From: Bacteriovorax stolpii | Lineage (GTDB): Bacteria > Bdellovibrionota > Bacteriovoracia > Bacteriovoracales > Bacteriovoracaceae | Assembly: GCA_945905815.1 (NCBI GenBank) | Contig: CAMDQH010000006.1 | Span: forward strand, 1-64,000 | DNA: 64,000 nucleotides | Reading direction: 5' to 3' | In this document: positions 1-10,026 of the stretch, piece by piece | How positions within the stretch are numbered: the first letter of the stretch is position 1 | How the letters are laid out: every line of letters starts with the position of its first letter | Made by a program: the position numbers and the translations under genes | Notes under the pieces: generated by a model | Databases searched by the model: none | Seen by the model: the letters and a program-made list of their open reading frames with translations, nothing else | Told to the model about the DNA's origin: nothing

Positions 1-2
1 TT

Positions 3-323
3 ACGGCAATGGGTTTTGAAATTGCTATTAGAGATATATTTCCTGGCGATGAAATGACTAATGATTATGGGACATTGAATATTATTGAAGCATTTGAATG
101 TGCGAATGGACCTCACCCTGAACGGGAACGGGTATGCCCTGATGACTTATGTCGTTTTCACTTTTTATGGGATAAGCAAATTCACGAAGCTTTTCATTTG
201 ATACCCAAAATTACACAGCCATTAAATGACTTTCTAACAGACCATCAGCGAGATGAAATAAACCAGATCCAAACTGACAAAAAAGCCATACCCACAGTTC
301 TCTTAAACCTTTATAAGTCATGA
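3..323 (+). CDS. SET-domain protein, C-terminal part (5' end outside window)
   Basis: Open frame runs in from the window edge; GDEMTNDYG resembles the SET catalytic ELTYDY-type motif, followed by FECANGP...C. Family call from motif only. Confidence 0.6.
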   Translation, partial: TAMGFEIAIRDIFPGDEMTNDYGTLNIIEAFECANGPHPERERVCPDDLCRFHFLWDKQIHEAFHLIPKITQPLNDFLTDHQRDEINQIQTDKKAIPTVLLNLYKS

Positions 324-565
324 CATTACGAAAACTTAGACCCTGTTCATTTTAATTCTTGGTCCTTTTTCTGTATATCCTGAACTAGGAAGCAAGTTCC
401 TTACGATAAATAACAGAATCTTAGAAAAAAATATGAGTGAATGTTAAAGTACCATAGGGCCTTTCTGAGTTAGCGACTTCGTTCGTCGTCGAAATGTCTA
501 ACTAATGTTGATATTCTCTTCGAGGCGACTAGGTTTCTAAAAATTCACGTGTTAACATTATTTTA

Positions 566-1252
566 ATGAAAAATTATATCTATCTAATTATTTTAATATC
601 CTCCATCCAAACAAACTTATTCGCTCAAAATATAACTATTTCAGTTGCGGAAATTGACTGCAAAATAACGGAAGAAAATTATAATAAGATTATTAATGAT
701 CTTTCTACTAATTGTTCTAACCACGATGAATGTCACGTCGATCGGATTGCCTGGAATCCCAACCTTCTAATTGGTCACAAGGAAAGCGAGGAGCAGGTAT
801 TAAAGCTTACAAACACTCGAGCTGACATGCATGAACGCTGTCATTATATTGCCCCTAAAACAGGGGCCTGCTTGCCTCGAAAAGCTATTTGTTTAAATAG
901 AAAATGCCAAAACTACGCCGATCTGCAACCCCTCTTTAATACGAATATAAAATTTAGATTTACCCACAAAGGTGAGGCTCTTAAAAATAAAACTATCTCA
1001 CTTAGTGTCGACACAGGCTTAAGGTGTTTCACCACGCCTTGTCCTGCAAGAATAGAAGTTGACTCATTATTCACAAATGAAGTGGGAGAAGTAGCAATAA
1101 CTCTTGGGAAATTTCAACTTATTCTCAATAAAAAAAATGCAACGATAGGACCGGATGGCCTCGCGTTTTCATTAGAAAATATTGGATATGACCCTGTTGA
1201 TTTCAATACGCTTTTGATTGATACAAATAAAATTAATGAAATTCAGTTTTAG
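566..1252 (+). CDS. Secreted/periplasmic hypothetical protein, Cys-rich
   Basis: Signal-peptide-like N-terminus MKNYIYLIILISSIQTNLFAQ, many Cys residues; no family recognised. Confidence 0.6.
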   Translation: MKNYIYLIILISSIQTNLFAQNITISVAEIDCKITEENYNKIINDLSTNCSNHDECHVDRIAWNPNLLIGHKESEEQVLKLTNTRADMHERCHYIAPKTGACLPRKAICLNRKCQNYADLQPLFNTNIKFRFTHKGEALKNKTISLSVDTGLRCFTTPCPARIEVDSLFTNEVGEVAITLGKFQLILNKKNATIGPDGLAFSLENIGYDPVDFNTLLIDTNKINEIQF

Positions 1253-1272
1253 AAAAATACGGAATCAAAAAA

Positions 1273-1349
1273 TGGCGCAATCGGGACGATTCGAACGTCC
1301 GACCTCTTGATTCGTAGTCAAGTGCTCTATCCAACTAAGCTACGACTGC
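1273..1349 (-). tRNA. tRNA-Arg(ACG)
   Basis: Reverse complement folds as GCAGTCG...CGATTGC acceptor, T-arm GGACG-TTCGAAT-CGTCC, anticodon loop CTACGAA, encoded CCA. Confidence 0.93.
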
Positions 1350-1715
1350 GCTAATGAGTGACTAGTTTTAGACGAAGATGAGTCAGTTATCAAGTTTCAA
1401 ATTTAATATATTTCATAGTGTTATAAGAATCAAGTATTGCATGTAAAATCAAGAACTTATCGTAATGGTCTCTTGTACCCTTCTTATGCTCTCTTCATAA
1501 TCAACACTTTAAGACACCAATATTGCAGTAAACCTCTAATATATAATTTATTTAAATAGCCTTCTCTCGGCAGATCTATATACTGTGCACAATTCAGGTT
1601 TGCTTTTTTCAGCTTAGACGTTCATTACCTCTTCCCTAAAAACTACATCCTTAAATTTACATAATAAAAAAGTTTTCGTTACAACTCACTGTAATGAATT
1701 TCATTGGAGATATTA

Positions 1716-1988
1716 ATGAGTACTAAAATTTACGTCGGCAACCTTGGTTACACTGTTGCAGACAATACATTGTCAGAGAAATTTGCACAATTCGGAACAG
1801 TTCAATCAGCAAAAGTCATCATGGACCGTGATACTAATAGAAGTAAAGGATTTGGCTTTGTTGAAATGTCTACAAGTGCAGAAGCTGCTCAAGCTATCAC
1901 TTCACTTAACGGAACAGATTTTGGTGGACGCCAAATGAATGTTACTGAAGCTAAGCCTATGGTTCCGCGTGATAACAAGCGTTACTAA
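1716..1988 (+). CDS. RRM-domain RNA-binding protein
   Basis: RNP2 IYVGNL and RNP1 KGFGFVEM; ATG at 1716 preceded by GGAGA (the ORF track start at 1704 is TTG). Confidence 0.9.
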   Translation: MSTKIYVGNLGYTVADNTLSEKFAQFGTVQSAKVIMDRDTNRSKGFGFVEMSTSAEAAQAITSLNGTDFGGRQMNVTEAKPMVPRDNKRY

Positions 1989-2006
1989 GATCTAGTTTTT
2001 TTCCGA

Positions 2007-2045
2007 GGGAGAATATTGGTTTACTAATATTCTCCCTTTTTTTTT
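2007..2045 (+). terminator. Rho-independent terminator of the RRM gene
   Basis: GGGAGAATATT (2007-2017) pairs with AATATTCTCCC (2026-2036), followed by a long T run. Confidence 0.9.
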
Positions 2046-2090
2046 GCCAAGTTTTCTAATTTTTTCAAATACTAATTCAAATTAAATCCC

Positions 2091-2141
2091 AAAAAAAAAG
2101 AGCTATAAAATTCTTGAATGAATCAAGTCTCTATAGCTCTT
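2091..2141 (-). terminator. Rho-independent terminator downstream of the tRNA-Ser genes
   Basis: Minus strand: AAGAGCTATA...TATAGCTCTT stem (2132-2141 with 2098-2107), inner CTTGA/TCAAG stem, then a T run (A run 2091-2099 on plus). Confidence 0.8.
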
Positions 2142-2159
2142 AAAAATAATTTCTTGGAA

Positions 2160-2249
2160 TGGCGGAGACGATGAGATTTGAACTCATGGAAGATTTTACT
2201 CTTCGCACCCTTAGCAAGGGTGTGGTTTAAGCCACTCACCCACGTCTCC
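2160..2249 (-). tRNA. tRNA-Ser(GCT)
   Basis: GGAGACG acceptor, CACCCTTGCTAAGGGTG anticodon arm, long variable arm, encoded CCA. Confidence 0.93.
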
Positions 2250-2317
2250 GTATTTGGCTTACATCACTTACCAAGATCTGAATTTCAATTGCGGCCAACG
2301 GCTGCATCAACAAAAAG

Positions 2318-2407
2318 TGGCGGAGGACTAGGGATTCGAACCCCAGGAAGGCGTTAACCCTCGGCAGTTTTCAAAACTGCTGCCTTAAACCGCTCGGCCA
2401 GTCCTCC
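2318..2407 (-). tRNA. tRNA-Ser(TGA)
   Basis: GGAGGAC acceptor, GCAGTTTTGAAAACTGC anticodon arm, long variable arm, encoded CCA. Confidence 0.93.
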
Positions 2408-2453
2408 ACTACAGGAGGTTAAATATAAAGAAATTCAGAAAAAAAGACAATCG

Positions 2454-3728
2454 CTATTTACGGATCTCTTTCATGCCACCCAAATAGGGCCATAGAACTT
2501 CAGGAATTTGGACCGATCCATCTTTTTGCTGGTAATTCTCGAGTATTGCCACCACTGTACGTCCCACAGCTAGGCCTGAACCGTTGAGAGTGTGAGCAAA
2601 CTCGAGCTTTCCTTCCTTGTTACGGAAGCGGATGTTGGCCCTTCTGGACTGAAATTCGCCACAATTGGAAATAGAGGCAATTTCTCGGTATTTGTTCTGA
2701 CTCGGTACCCAAACTTCTAGATCAATCGTGTTTTGCGATGCGAAACCCATATCTCCGGTACATAACCGTAGCGCCCGGTAGGGAAGATTTAATTTTTCGA
2801 GTATCTCACATGAACTACTGATCATTTTTTGATGAATTTCCTGTGACTGAGAGGGAGAGCAAATAGAAACCATTTCAACTTTATTAAACTGATGAAGACG
2901 AATCAAACCTTTAACGTCTTTTCCACTTGAACCTGCTTCTGATCTAAAACATGGAGAATAGGCCGCATATAAAATAGGGAATTCTGATTCCTCAATTATC
3001 TGTTCACGTTTTATATTTGTAAGTGTCACTTCAGAAGTTGGAATAAGGTACCAGGGCTGTTCTGAGTTAAGTTTAAAGAGTTGGTCCTCGAACTTTGGCA
3101 AGTTGCCCGTTCCAATTAAAGATCTTTCATGAGCAATGAAGGGAGTTATCATTTCCATGAACCCCTTAGAACCTTGATGATCAAGCATGAAGTTTATCAA
3201 CGCTCTTTCAAGTTTTGCAATTCCAGCTTTATAAACCACAAATCTCGCACCGGTTATTCTGGCACCCGCTTCAAAATCAAGCATACCAAGCTTTTCACCA
3301 ATGTCGGCATGATCAACTGGAGTGAAATCAAAACTTCTTGGTATTCCCCATCTTTTTTCTTCAACATTTTCTTCTTCCGTTTTCCCAACAGGAACTGATG
3401 AGTCAGGAAGATTAGGAATATTTAGTAAGAGATTTGTCTGCTTTAATTGAACATCATCAAGTTCTTTTGCTTCTTTTTCCATTTCATTTTTTAAAGAAGC
3501 TACTTGGTTCATTAATGAGGCGGCGTCTTGCTTGTTCTTTTTAAGCTCACCGATTTCACGTGATAATTTATTGATCTCAGCTTTTTTTGTTTCCGAAGCT
3601 GTTGTTAACATCTTTCTTTGTTTATTAAGTTCTAGTATCTCTGTCAAAAGTGAAGTATCGAAATTTCTATTTCCAAGACTCGTTTTGATTGATTCAAAAT
3701 CACTTTCGATTTTTTTTACGTCTAACAT
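2454..3728 (-). CDS. serS: Seryl-tRNA synthetase
   Basis: MLDVKKIESDF coiled-coil arm; class II motifs including PTSEVTLTN, FRSEAGSSGKDVKGLIRLHQFNKVEM, NGSGLAVGRTVVAILENYQ. Confidence 0.95.
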   Translation of the reverse strand: MLDVKKIESDFESIKTSLGNRNFDTSLLTEILELNKQRKMLTTASETKKAEINKLSREIGELKKNKQDAASLMNQVASLKNEMEKEAKELDDVQLKQTNLLLNIPNLPDSSVPVGKTEEENVEEKRWGIPRSFDFTPVDHADIGEKLGMLDFEAGARITGARFVVYKAGIAKLERALINFMLDHQGSKGFMEMITPFIAHERSLIGTGNLPKFEDQLFKLNSEQPWYLIPTSEVTLTNIKREQIIEESEFPILYAAYSPCFRSEAGSSGKDVKGLIRLHQFNKVEMVSICSPSQSQEIHQKMISSSCEILEKLNLPYRALRLCTGDMGFASQNTIDLEVWVPSQNKYREIASISNCGEFQSRRANIRFRNKEGKLEFAHTLNGSGLAVGRTVVAILENYQQKDGSVQIPEVLWPYLGGMKEIRK

Positions 3729-3737
3729 TTGATGCAC

Positions 3738-6700
3738 CTATTGCATGAGATTAATATACGCCTCGATATTGCTTTTATCGGAAGCCTCTGGGTTCATTTC
3801 AAGATACAGTTTATAGGATTCCACGGCAAGAACCCCTTGACCTAGCAAGCGGTAAACATCACCAATTTTTCTGTGTATAACAGGTTCGTCGCTTTTTTCT
3901 GTCATGGCCCTTTTATATAGATCAAGCGCAAGTTCAAAGTTATTTCTCTTTGAACTAATATCAGCTAGACCAACAAGAGAATCATAAGCTTTAGGATTAA
4001 TTTTCTGCGATTTTTTAAAAAGAGTTTCGGCTTTAATTAAATCGCCTTTTTCAGTATAGATCTGGGCCATCAATGTTAAATCAGCATCATTATCACCATT
4101 TACTTTTAGATCAGCTTCAACTTCTTTTAGCGCGCCGTCATAATCCTTACTTAGGTACTTAATCTTAGCGAAATAAAAATGAACCTTGGGATAAGATTCT
4201 AGTTTTTCTTGAATTCGCTTAAACCACTTGGCCGCATCAACAAGCTTTCCATTTTCATATAAAACACGGCCAGCAGTCATCATCGCCTCGATTTCACCCG
4301 GTTCAATCGCAAGTAGATTTTCAACCAAAATAGGAATCTCATCAAAGCGTTCATCCAGGAGTGCTGCCTTGATTAAAAATTCATAGAGTGACTTATCTTT
4401 CACCGGCATTTTCTCTAGTTTTTCTTTATAAGCTAGAAAATCCTTTGTTTTACCAGCACGGTAATAGAAAATAGCAATTTCTGATAGGACTTTGGGATTT
4501 TCTCCAAACTCGTCAAGAAGTCCTAAAAGGTATCCAATGGCAGACATGTCATCTTGTTGTTCATATACAATTTTGGCATATGCAATTCTATAATCTGCAT
4601 TAATCGGATCCAGCTCCATACATTTATTAAGAAGAAGCCTAGCTGCATCGAAATTGGCCCTTTTAATAATTATCTCTGCTAACAAATAAATATCATGATC
4701 ATTTAAAGGGTTCATGTTTATAGAATTCTTCAGCCACGAAATTGCTTGTAATGAATCACCCATTCTAAGATAGAGACGACCATTGGCAGAAGCGAATTCC
4801 CAAGTTCCTTTGAGTGCTGAAGAAGACATAATACCAATGCGAGTTTTTGCGTCGTTAAATTTATACGTATCAATGTAGCCATCAACGAGGGCCATGTTTA
4901 TACTTTTGTCGTCTGGGTATTTCTTAAGTAGGTCTTCCAGAGTTTCCAATCCCTGTTTTGCCAAACCTAAACGGAGCTGAACTTTTGCGAGAAATAATTC
5001 TGAAGGTATGTGGCCAGGAAATGCATCCGTTGCTCTCGCAGCGGAACTTAAAGCAAGTTCATAATTTCGTTTCTCTAAAAAATCTTTGGCTTGTGTGAGA
5101 AGTTTTATCGCTTTAGATTCTGCTATGAGTTTATCTGTTTCGTTATTTATTTCGTCGCTACCGCCTAACTCTGCAAGCTTCATGCGCAATTTATATGAGT
5201 CTTCAAGCTCTAGTGACTTCGTAAAGTAAACGGTAGCCTTCTTAACATCACCTTTGTGAGCAATTATAAGGCCCTTGAGGAGTAAGTATTCGGCACGATT
5301 AATGTTGTTGTGTTCCAGATTTAAATCATCAGCCTTTTGAAGATATGTACCGGCGTCATCATATTTTTTTAACTTAATTAAGAAATCAGCTTTTTTGAGA
5401 TAAAATCCAACAAGTTTAGGGAAATTTTTAATAGCATCATTAATATATTCAATTGCTTTGTCATCTTCCTGATTTAGAAGTGAATAATCTATAAGGGCAT
5501 CATAGACGTATCGATTCTTTTGAGGAGATTTTTCAAGCGGAATTTTAAATTGTTTTGCTAGATCTATTTTTCCTATTTCAAGTAATGTTTTCAAGTAAAC
5601 CGCAAATAAATCTGGTGTTACATTTTTGGGGTACAGTTTCAGGTATTTGGAAACAACATCAGCAGCAGCTTCGTACTTGTTAATGCTCATATAAAATAAA
5701 TTTAGCCCAATGACTCCATCCGGATTTTTTGCCAAAAAAGGCCGCTTCGCTTGTATGAGGTTAAATATAATCTGAGCATTGCTCTGCTTGTCTTCTTTAG
5801 AATATTTGAGTTGTTCAGCATAGTCCCTGACTAAAAACGAGACAACTTCTTCGTTTTCAATGTTATTTTCATAACTGCTTTTTAAAAGTATACCGGCCTT
5901 AATTATACTAATATAATCACCGGCCGCAAAAAGTGCTCGCGCCTTATCAAATTCTATTTTTGATCTTTTAAGATCAGATTTATCAAAAGGAAGAGGGAAT
6001 TCAACTACTGGCTCTACGTGTTTAAAAGGAGGCTTTTTTGGCTTATCTTCACCAGGAAACATAATCACGTACAGTACAACCGCTATTGAGAGACCTATTA
6101 TTATTTTAAACTTTTTCTTTTTTGCAATTTCTTCGTTTTCAGAACTATTTTCTTCGTCTTTTTTCTCAGCATCTTCCTGAATTTTTTTTTGTTTTTTTAT
6201 TTCCTTAATCTCTAAATCAATTATTTTTTCTTCATGATTGGCCAAGCTTATTAATTCTAAATTAAATTTATCCAAATGGATCATTTGAGTGGATTCATCA
6301 GCGTCAATTAGTATTTGAAGTTCGTCTGCTTTTTTCTGCTCTTCTTTTATAACTAGCTGTTGGTTCTCAGATTCTTTGTTTCTCGCGTCCTCTTCTTTTT
6401 GATTTTTCCTGATTCGCTCCATGTCTTTTTGAGCAATGGGATTAATAGTTGTTTTATCGCCTGCATATTCAATTGGTTCTGGAATTGGAACTGGCCTTTT
6501 AACTTCATTTTTTGTTTGTTTATTTTCTTTTTGATTATCTAATAAAATTTCAAACTTTGTGTTGGCACCACTGGGCTTAATTTCTTTAGATGGTATTCTT
6601 ATTGTTTCAGTTAAATGATTAACCGGTTCATGCTTTATGACGTCAATTTTATCTATTTCTAATTCATTCTTTTGATTTCTAAGTTTTGTAAGATCGATGA

Positions 6701-6926
6701 CAAACGTTTCTTCTTTAGGCTCGTTTGCAATCACAGCAGTATGGTTTAGATCCATTAACTCGGCATAAAAATCAAAACTAGAAATTGGACCCCAATCTCC
6801 CGTTGGAAATATTTGTGCTTCTTCATCACCTTGAATACGTCCACTCGACTTCAACTCATAGAGTTGACTCATAATAAACGGACCTATGACCCGTGCATTT
6901 TTAAGCCGTATTCGATACTTCGTCAT
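3738..6926 (-). CDS. GYF_2-like domain + single TM + multi-TPR protein
   Basis: N-term YRIRLKNARVIGPFIMSQLYELKSSGRI...FPTGDWGPI resembles GYF_2; charged linker; TM FKIIIGLSIAVVLYVIMF; many TPR-like repeats. Confidence 0.75.
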   Translation of the reverse strand: MTKYRIRLKNARVIGPFIMSQLYELKSSGRIQGDEEAQIFPTGDWGPISSFDFYAELMDLNHTAVIANEPKEETFVIDLTKLRNQKNELEIDKIDVIKHEPVNHLTETIRIPSKEIKPSGANTKFEILLDNQKENKQTKNEVKRPVPIPEPIEYAGDKTTINPIAQKDMERIRKNQKEEDARNKESENQQLVIKEEQKKADELQILIDADESTQMIHLDKFNLELISLANHEEKIIDLEIKEIKKQKKIQEDAEKKDEENSSENEEIAKKKKFKIIIGLSIAVVLYVIMFPGEDKPKKPPFKHVEPVVEFPLPFDKSDLKRSKIEFDKARALFAAGDYISIIKAGILLKSSYENNIENEEVVSFLVRDYAEQLKYSKEDKQSNAQIIFNLIQAKRPFLAKNPDGVIGLNLFYMSINKYEAAADVVSKYLKLYPKNVTPDLFAVYLKTLLEIGKIDLAKQFKIPLEKSPQKNRYVYDALIDYSLLNQEDDKAIEYINDAIKNFPKLVGFYLKKADFLIKLKKYDDAGTYLQKADDLNLEHNNINRAEYLLLKGLIIAHKGDVKKATVYFTKSLELEDSYKLRMKLAELGGSDEINNETDKLIAESKAIKLLTQAKDFLEKRNYELALSSAARATDAFPGHIPSELFLAKVQLRLGLAKQGLETLEDLLKKYPDDKSINMALVDGYIDTYKFNDAKTRIGIMSSSALKGTWEFASANGRLYLRMGDSLQAISWLKNSINMNPLNDHDIYLLAEIIIKRANFDAARLLLNKCMELDPINADYRIAYAKIVYEQQDDMSAIGYLLGLLDEFGENPKVLSEIAIFYYRAGKTKDFLAYKEKLEKMPVKDKSLYEFLIKAALLDERFDEIPILVENLLAIEPGEIEAMMTAGRVLYENGKLVDAAKWFKRIQEKLESYPKVHFYFAKIKYLSKDYDGALKEVEADLKVNGDNDADLTLMAQIYTEKGDLIKAETLFKKSQKINPKAYDSLVGLADISSKRNNFELALDLYKRAMTEKSDEPVIHRKIGDVYRLLGQGVLAVESYKLYLEMNPEASDKSNIEAYINLMQ

Positions 6927-6969
6927 GGTTCTATTATAAATGATTTTGAGGATTTAGGTGGGGAAAACA

Positions 6970-6991
6970 AAAGGGAGCCTAAGCTCCCTTT
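6970..6991 (-). terminator. Terminator of the nuo operon
   Basis: Perfect AAAGGGAGC-loop-GCTCCCTTT stem just after nuoN on the minus strand, followed by TTTTGTTTT. Confidence 0.75.
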
Positions 6992-7000
6992 GAGGTAGTC

Positions 7001-8467
7001 TTACTTTATAAAAAGAACTGCATTTCCAGACATAATCATTACTTTTTCCCAGAATATGCCCAGAAAAAGAACCGGGATAAATAGGGCAATGATTACAGCT
7101 TGGTTCCCCGATGTGAAACCTAGAACTTTTACGTCACCATCTGCTTGACCAAAAATCATTGTTTTCGCTAGTTTAACATAATAATAAAGAGCAATAACTG
7201 AGTTGATTGCTGCAACAATAGCTATTCCATACAATTTTTTCTCAATTACAACCGAGAAAATATTGAACTTGGCCACAAAACCACTGAAAGGTGGCATGCC
7301 AGCTAATGAAAATAGAACCGCTGCCATTATTATTGCCATCGTTGGATGCTTATAAATTAATCCTTTAAATACGTCGTACGAGTCCGTTCCATACATGTCT
7401 GACAAGTGTGACGTTATATAAAACGCAATAAGTGTCATAAACATATAAACAATTCCGTAGAATAGTATTGCTCTCACACCTTGCTCGTTTAAGACAACTA
7501 CACCCAGAATCATTAAACCTACGTGGCCAATTGAAGAGAAGGCCAGAAGTCTTTTAACGGATGTCTGTCCAATTGCTGTTACGTTACCAACAGTCATTGT
7601 CATTGCCGATATAACAAGCATCAATCCTGTCCAAGAAATACTTAAGGCAGAATTATTATTGAAAAAGATAAAAGACACCCGAATTAAAGCTGCAAGACCG
7701 GCCATTTTAGGCACGATTGCAAAAAATGAAGTTACTGGAATTGGGGAGCCTTGGTATACATCCGGTGTCCACATATGGAACGGAAATACCGAAATTTTGT
7801 ATCCAATACCAACAAAAAAGAACATGAAAGAAACAAGCACGATAAGTAGATTTGTTCCTTCAAGGCCTGGTAGTTTATCAACCATGTCGACGAATTGAAT
7901 TGATCCTAAAATTCCATAAAGATGGCTAATTCCATAAAGAGCAACTCCGGCAGAAAGGCCTCCGTAAAGTGCATACTTCATACCAGCTTCAGTCGAGGTA
8001 GATTCATCTCTTTTAAATGAAGCCATTACATAAGATAGAATAGATAAAGTTTCGATGCCTAAATAAAGGGTCAGCATGTTGTTGGCAGATGCTAAAAGCA
8101 TCCCACCAAGCAGTACGCCAACGGCCATTATTGCAAATTCTGATTTTAGATTTGTATAAATATCTTTTGAGGAATAACTAAGAAAAATGGCACCCATAGT
8201 TCCAAGAACCATAATAATCTTTATCAGCGTGCTAAAAGGATCAATCGTAATAGCATTATGAAAAATAAACCTAGGGGCTTCCCCGAGATTTTGAAACAAA
8301 AATAACAAGCAAAGTGCAAGCATTGCCAGGGCATAACCAATTATCTTCCCACGACTACCATGTTCTTCTTTGACAGTAGATTCAGCTACTAACAGTGTCG
8401 TCATAAGCACAACGCAAATGATCTCAGGTATGAAGTAGCTTAAAAATCCAAAAAGCTGCTGTATCAC
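7001..8467 (-). CDS. nuoN: NADH-quinone oxidoreductase subunit N
   Basis: Proton-channel antiporter-like protein; position after nuoM; YKISVFPFHMWTPDVYQGSPIPVT. Confidence 0.93.
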   Translation of the reverse strand: MIQQLFGFLSYFIPEIICVVLMTTLLVAESTVKEEHGSRGKIIGYALAMLALCLLFLFQNLGEAPRFIFHNAITIDPFSTLIKIIMVLGTMGAIFLSYSSKDIYTNLKSEFAIMAVGVLLGGMLLASANNMLTLYLGIETLSILSYVMASFKRDESTSTEAGMKYALYGGLSAGVALYGISHLYGILGSIQFVDMVDKLPGLEGTNLLIVLVSFMFFFVGIGYKISVFPFHMWTPDVYQGSPIPVTSFFAIVPKMAGLAALIRVSFIFFNNNSALSISWTGLMLVISAMTMTVGNVTAIGQTSVKRLLAFSSIGHVGLMILGVVVLNEQGVRAILFYGIVYMFMTLIAFYITSHLSDMYGTDSYDVFKGLIYKHPTMAIIMAAVLFSLAGMPPFSGFVAKFNIFSVVIEKKLYGIAIVAAINSVIALYYYVKLAKTMIFGQADGDVKVLGFTSGNQAVIIALFIPVLFLGIFWEKVMIMSGNAVLFIK

Positions 8468-8480
8468 AAAAGTACCTCGA

Positions 8481-9998
8481 TTAGAATTTCGCCATTAGGT
8501 CAACAAGTTGACCAACAGAAGCTTTCATTACGTTTAAAAGTGGGCTTGGAAAAATACCAAACACAACTACACAAACACAAAGGGGAAGCATATAGAACAC
8601 TTCGCGAGCATTCATATCATCATACTCTTCAGTTTCCGGGTTAACTTCTCCAAAGAACATGCGCTTAAACATCCAAAGCAAGTAAGCAGCACCAATCAAA
8701 AGACCAACAACTGCAATAACTGTGATTGTCGTGAACTTCTGATAAATTCCTAAAAAGATCAAGGCTTCAGAAATGAATCCAGATAAACCAGGAAGTCCTA
8801 AAGAAGCAAACATTCCAATAATAAATACTACTGTGTATTTAGGAAGCTTAGTTGATAAACCGCCGTAACCTTTCGAACCATCTGGCTTAACAATCCAACG
8901 GTGATGTGATCTTTCATAAAGAATTCCTACGAGTAAGAACATCATCGCTGTAGAAGTTCCGTGGTTAAACATTTGAAGAACTGCACCGTTCATACCTTGG
9001 GTTGTCATGGCCGAAAGACCGAGCATCACGAAACCCATGTGAGAGACTGAAGAGTAAGCAATTAGCTTTTTCATATCATCCTGGGCCATGGCACAGAACG
9101 CTCCGTAAATAACAGAGATCAGACCTAACCAAGCAATGATGCTTGAAAAGTGAACCGCAGCTTGAGGGAAAATCGGGAATGCAATTCTTAGAAAACCGTA
9201 TGTTCCCATTTTAAGTAGAACACCTGCGAGGATAACTGAAACCGCAGTAGGCGCTTGTACGTGTGCATGAGGTAACCATGTATGAAACGGGAAAACTGGA
9301 ACCTTAATCGCAAAACCTAAAAACATAAACCAGAAGAATAGGTGTTCGAAAGAGAAGGTGTGTCCAAATATGCTGACTGTTTCGTTAACATATTTACCGC
9401 CCTGGTGAGCAAGAATGCTGAATGAATCAACACCTTTTCCAGATGCGTAATAAAGAGCAATGATACCGACCAACATGAAGATCGAACCAAAAAAAGTATA
9501 GAGAAAGAATTTGATTGCTGCGTATTCTCTGTTTTCTCCGCCCCAAATACCGATAAGGAAAAACATCGGAAGAAGCATAACTTCCCAGTAAACATAGAAA
9601 AGGAAAAAATCGAGAGAAAAGAAAACCCCGAAAACTGATGATTGGAGCATCAAGAGTAGAGCAAAGTAAGCTTTTACGTTCTTCTCAACTGTCCAAGACG
9701 ACAGAGTACAGATGAAGAAGAGTAGAGCATTTAGGAAAGTCATTAGCATTGTTATGCCGTCAATTCCTAGATGATAGTTGATGTGGAACTGTTCAATCCA
9801 CGGCACTTTAACCACAAACTGCATTGCAGCCGTTGAAGTATCAAACTTCAAATAAAGCACTACTGTTAAAACCAGCACTATTGAAGTTGTACACAATGTA
9901 ATCCAGCGGACGACATTGTCTTTCACATTTGGAATAGCAATTGCTACTACTGCTCCAATAATCGGTAACCATAAAATCCAATTAAGTATTCCGTTCAC
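8481..9998 (-). CDS. nuoM: NADH-quinone oxidoreductase subunit M
   Basis: FYVYWEVMLLPMFFLIGIWGG; VPVFPFHTWLPHAHVQAPTAVSVILAGVLLKMGTYG. Confidence 0.95.
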   Translation of the reverse strand: MNGILNWILWLPIIGAVVAIAIPNVKDNVVRWITLCTTSIVLVLTVVLYLKFDTSTAAMQFVVKVPWIEQFHINYHLGIDGITMLMTFLNALLFFICTLSSWTVEKNVKAYFALLLMLQSSVFGVFFSLDFFLFYVYWEVMLLPMFFLIGIWGGENREYAAIKFFLYTFFGSIFMLVGIIALYYASGKGVDSFSILAHQGGKYVNETVSIFGHTFSFEHLFFWFMFLGFAIKVPVFPFHTWLPHAHVQAPTAVSVILAGVLLKMGTYGFLRIAFPIFPQAAVHFSSIIAWLGLISVIYGAFCAMAQDDMKKLIAYSSVSHMGFVMLGLSAMTTQGMNGAVLQMFNHGTSTAMMFLLVGILYERSHHRWIVKPDGSKGYGGLSTKLPKYTVVFIIGMFASLGLPGLSGFISEALIFLGIYQKFTTITVIAVVGLLIGAAYLLWMFKRMFFGEVNPETEEYDDMNAREVFYMLPLCVCVVVFGIFPSPLLNVMKASVGQLVDLMAKF

Positions 9999-10026
9999 AA
10001 CGAACCTCTCTCTATAAAAAAACTAA

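Noticed and set aside
450-463. ACCATAGGGCC (reverse complement GGCCCTATGGT) resembling the dyad
   Set aside because: Core differs (CTATGG) and no CCAA tail; likely chance.
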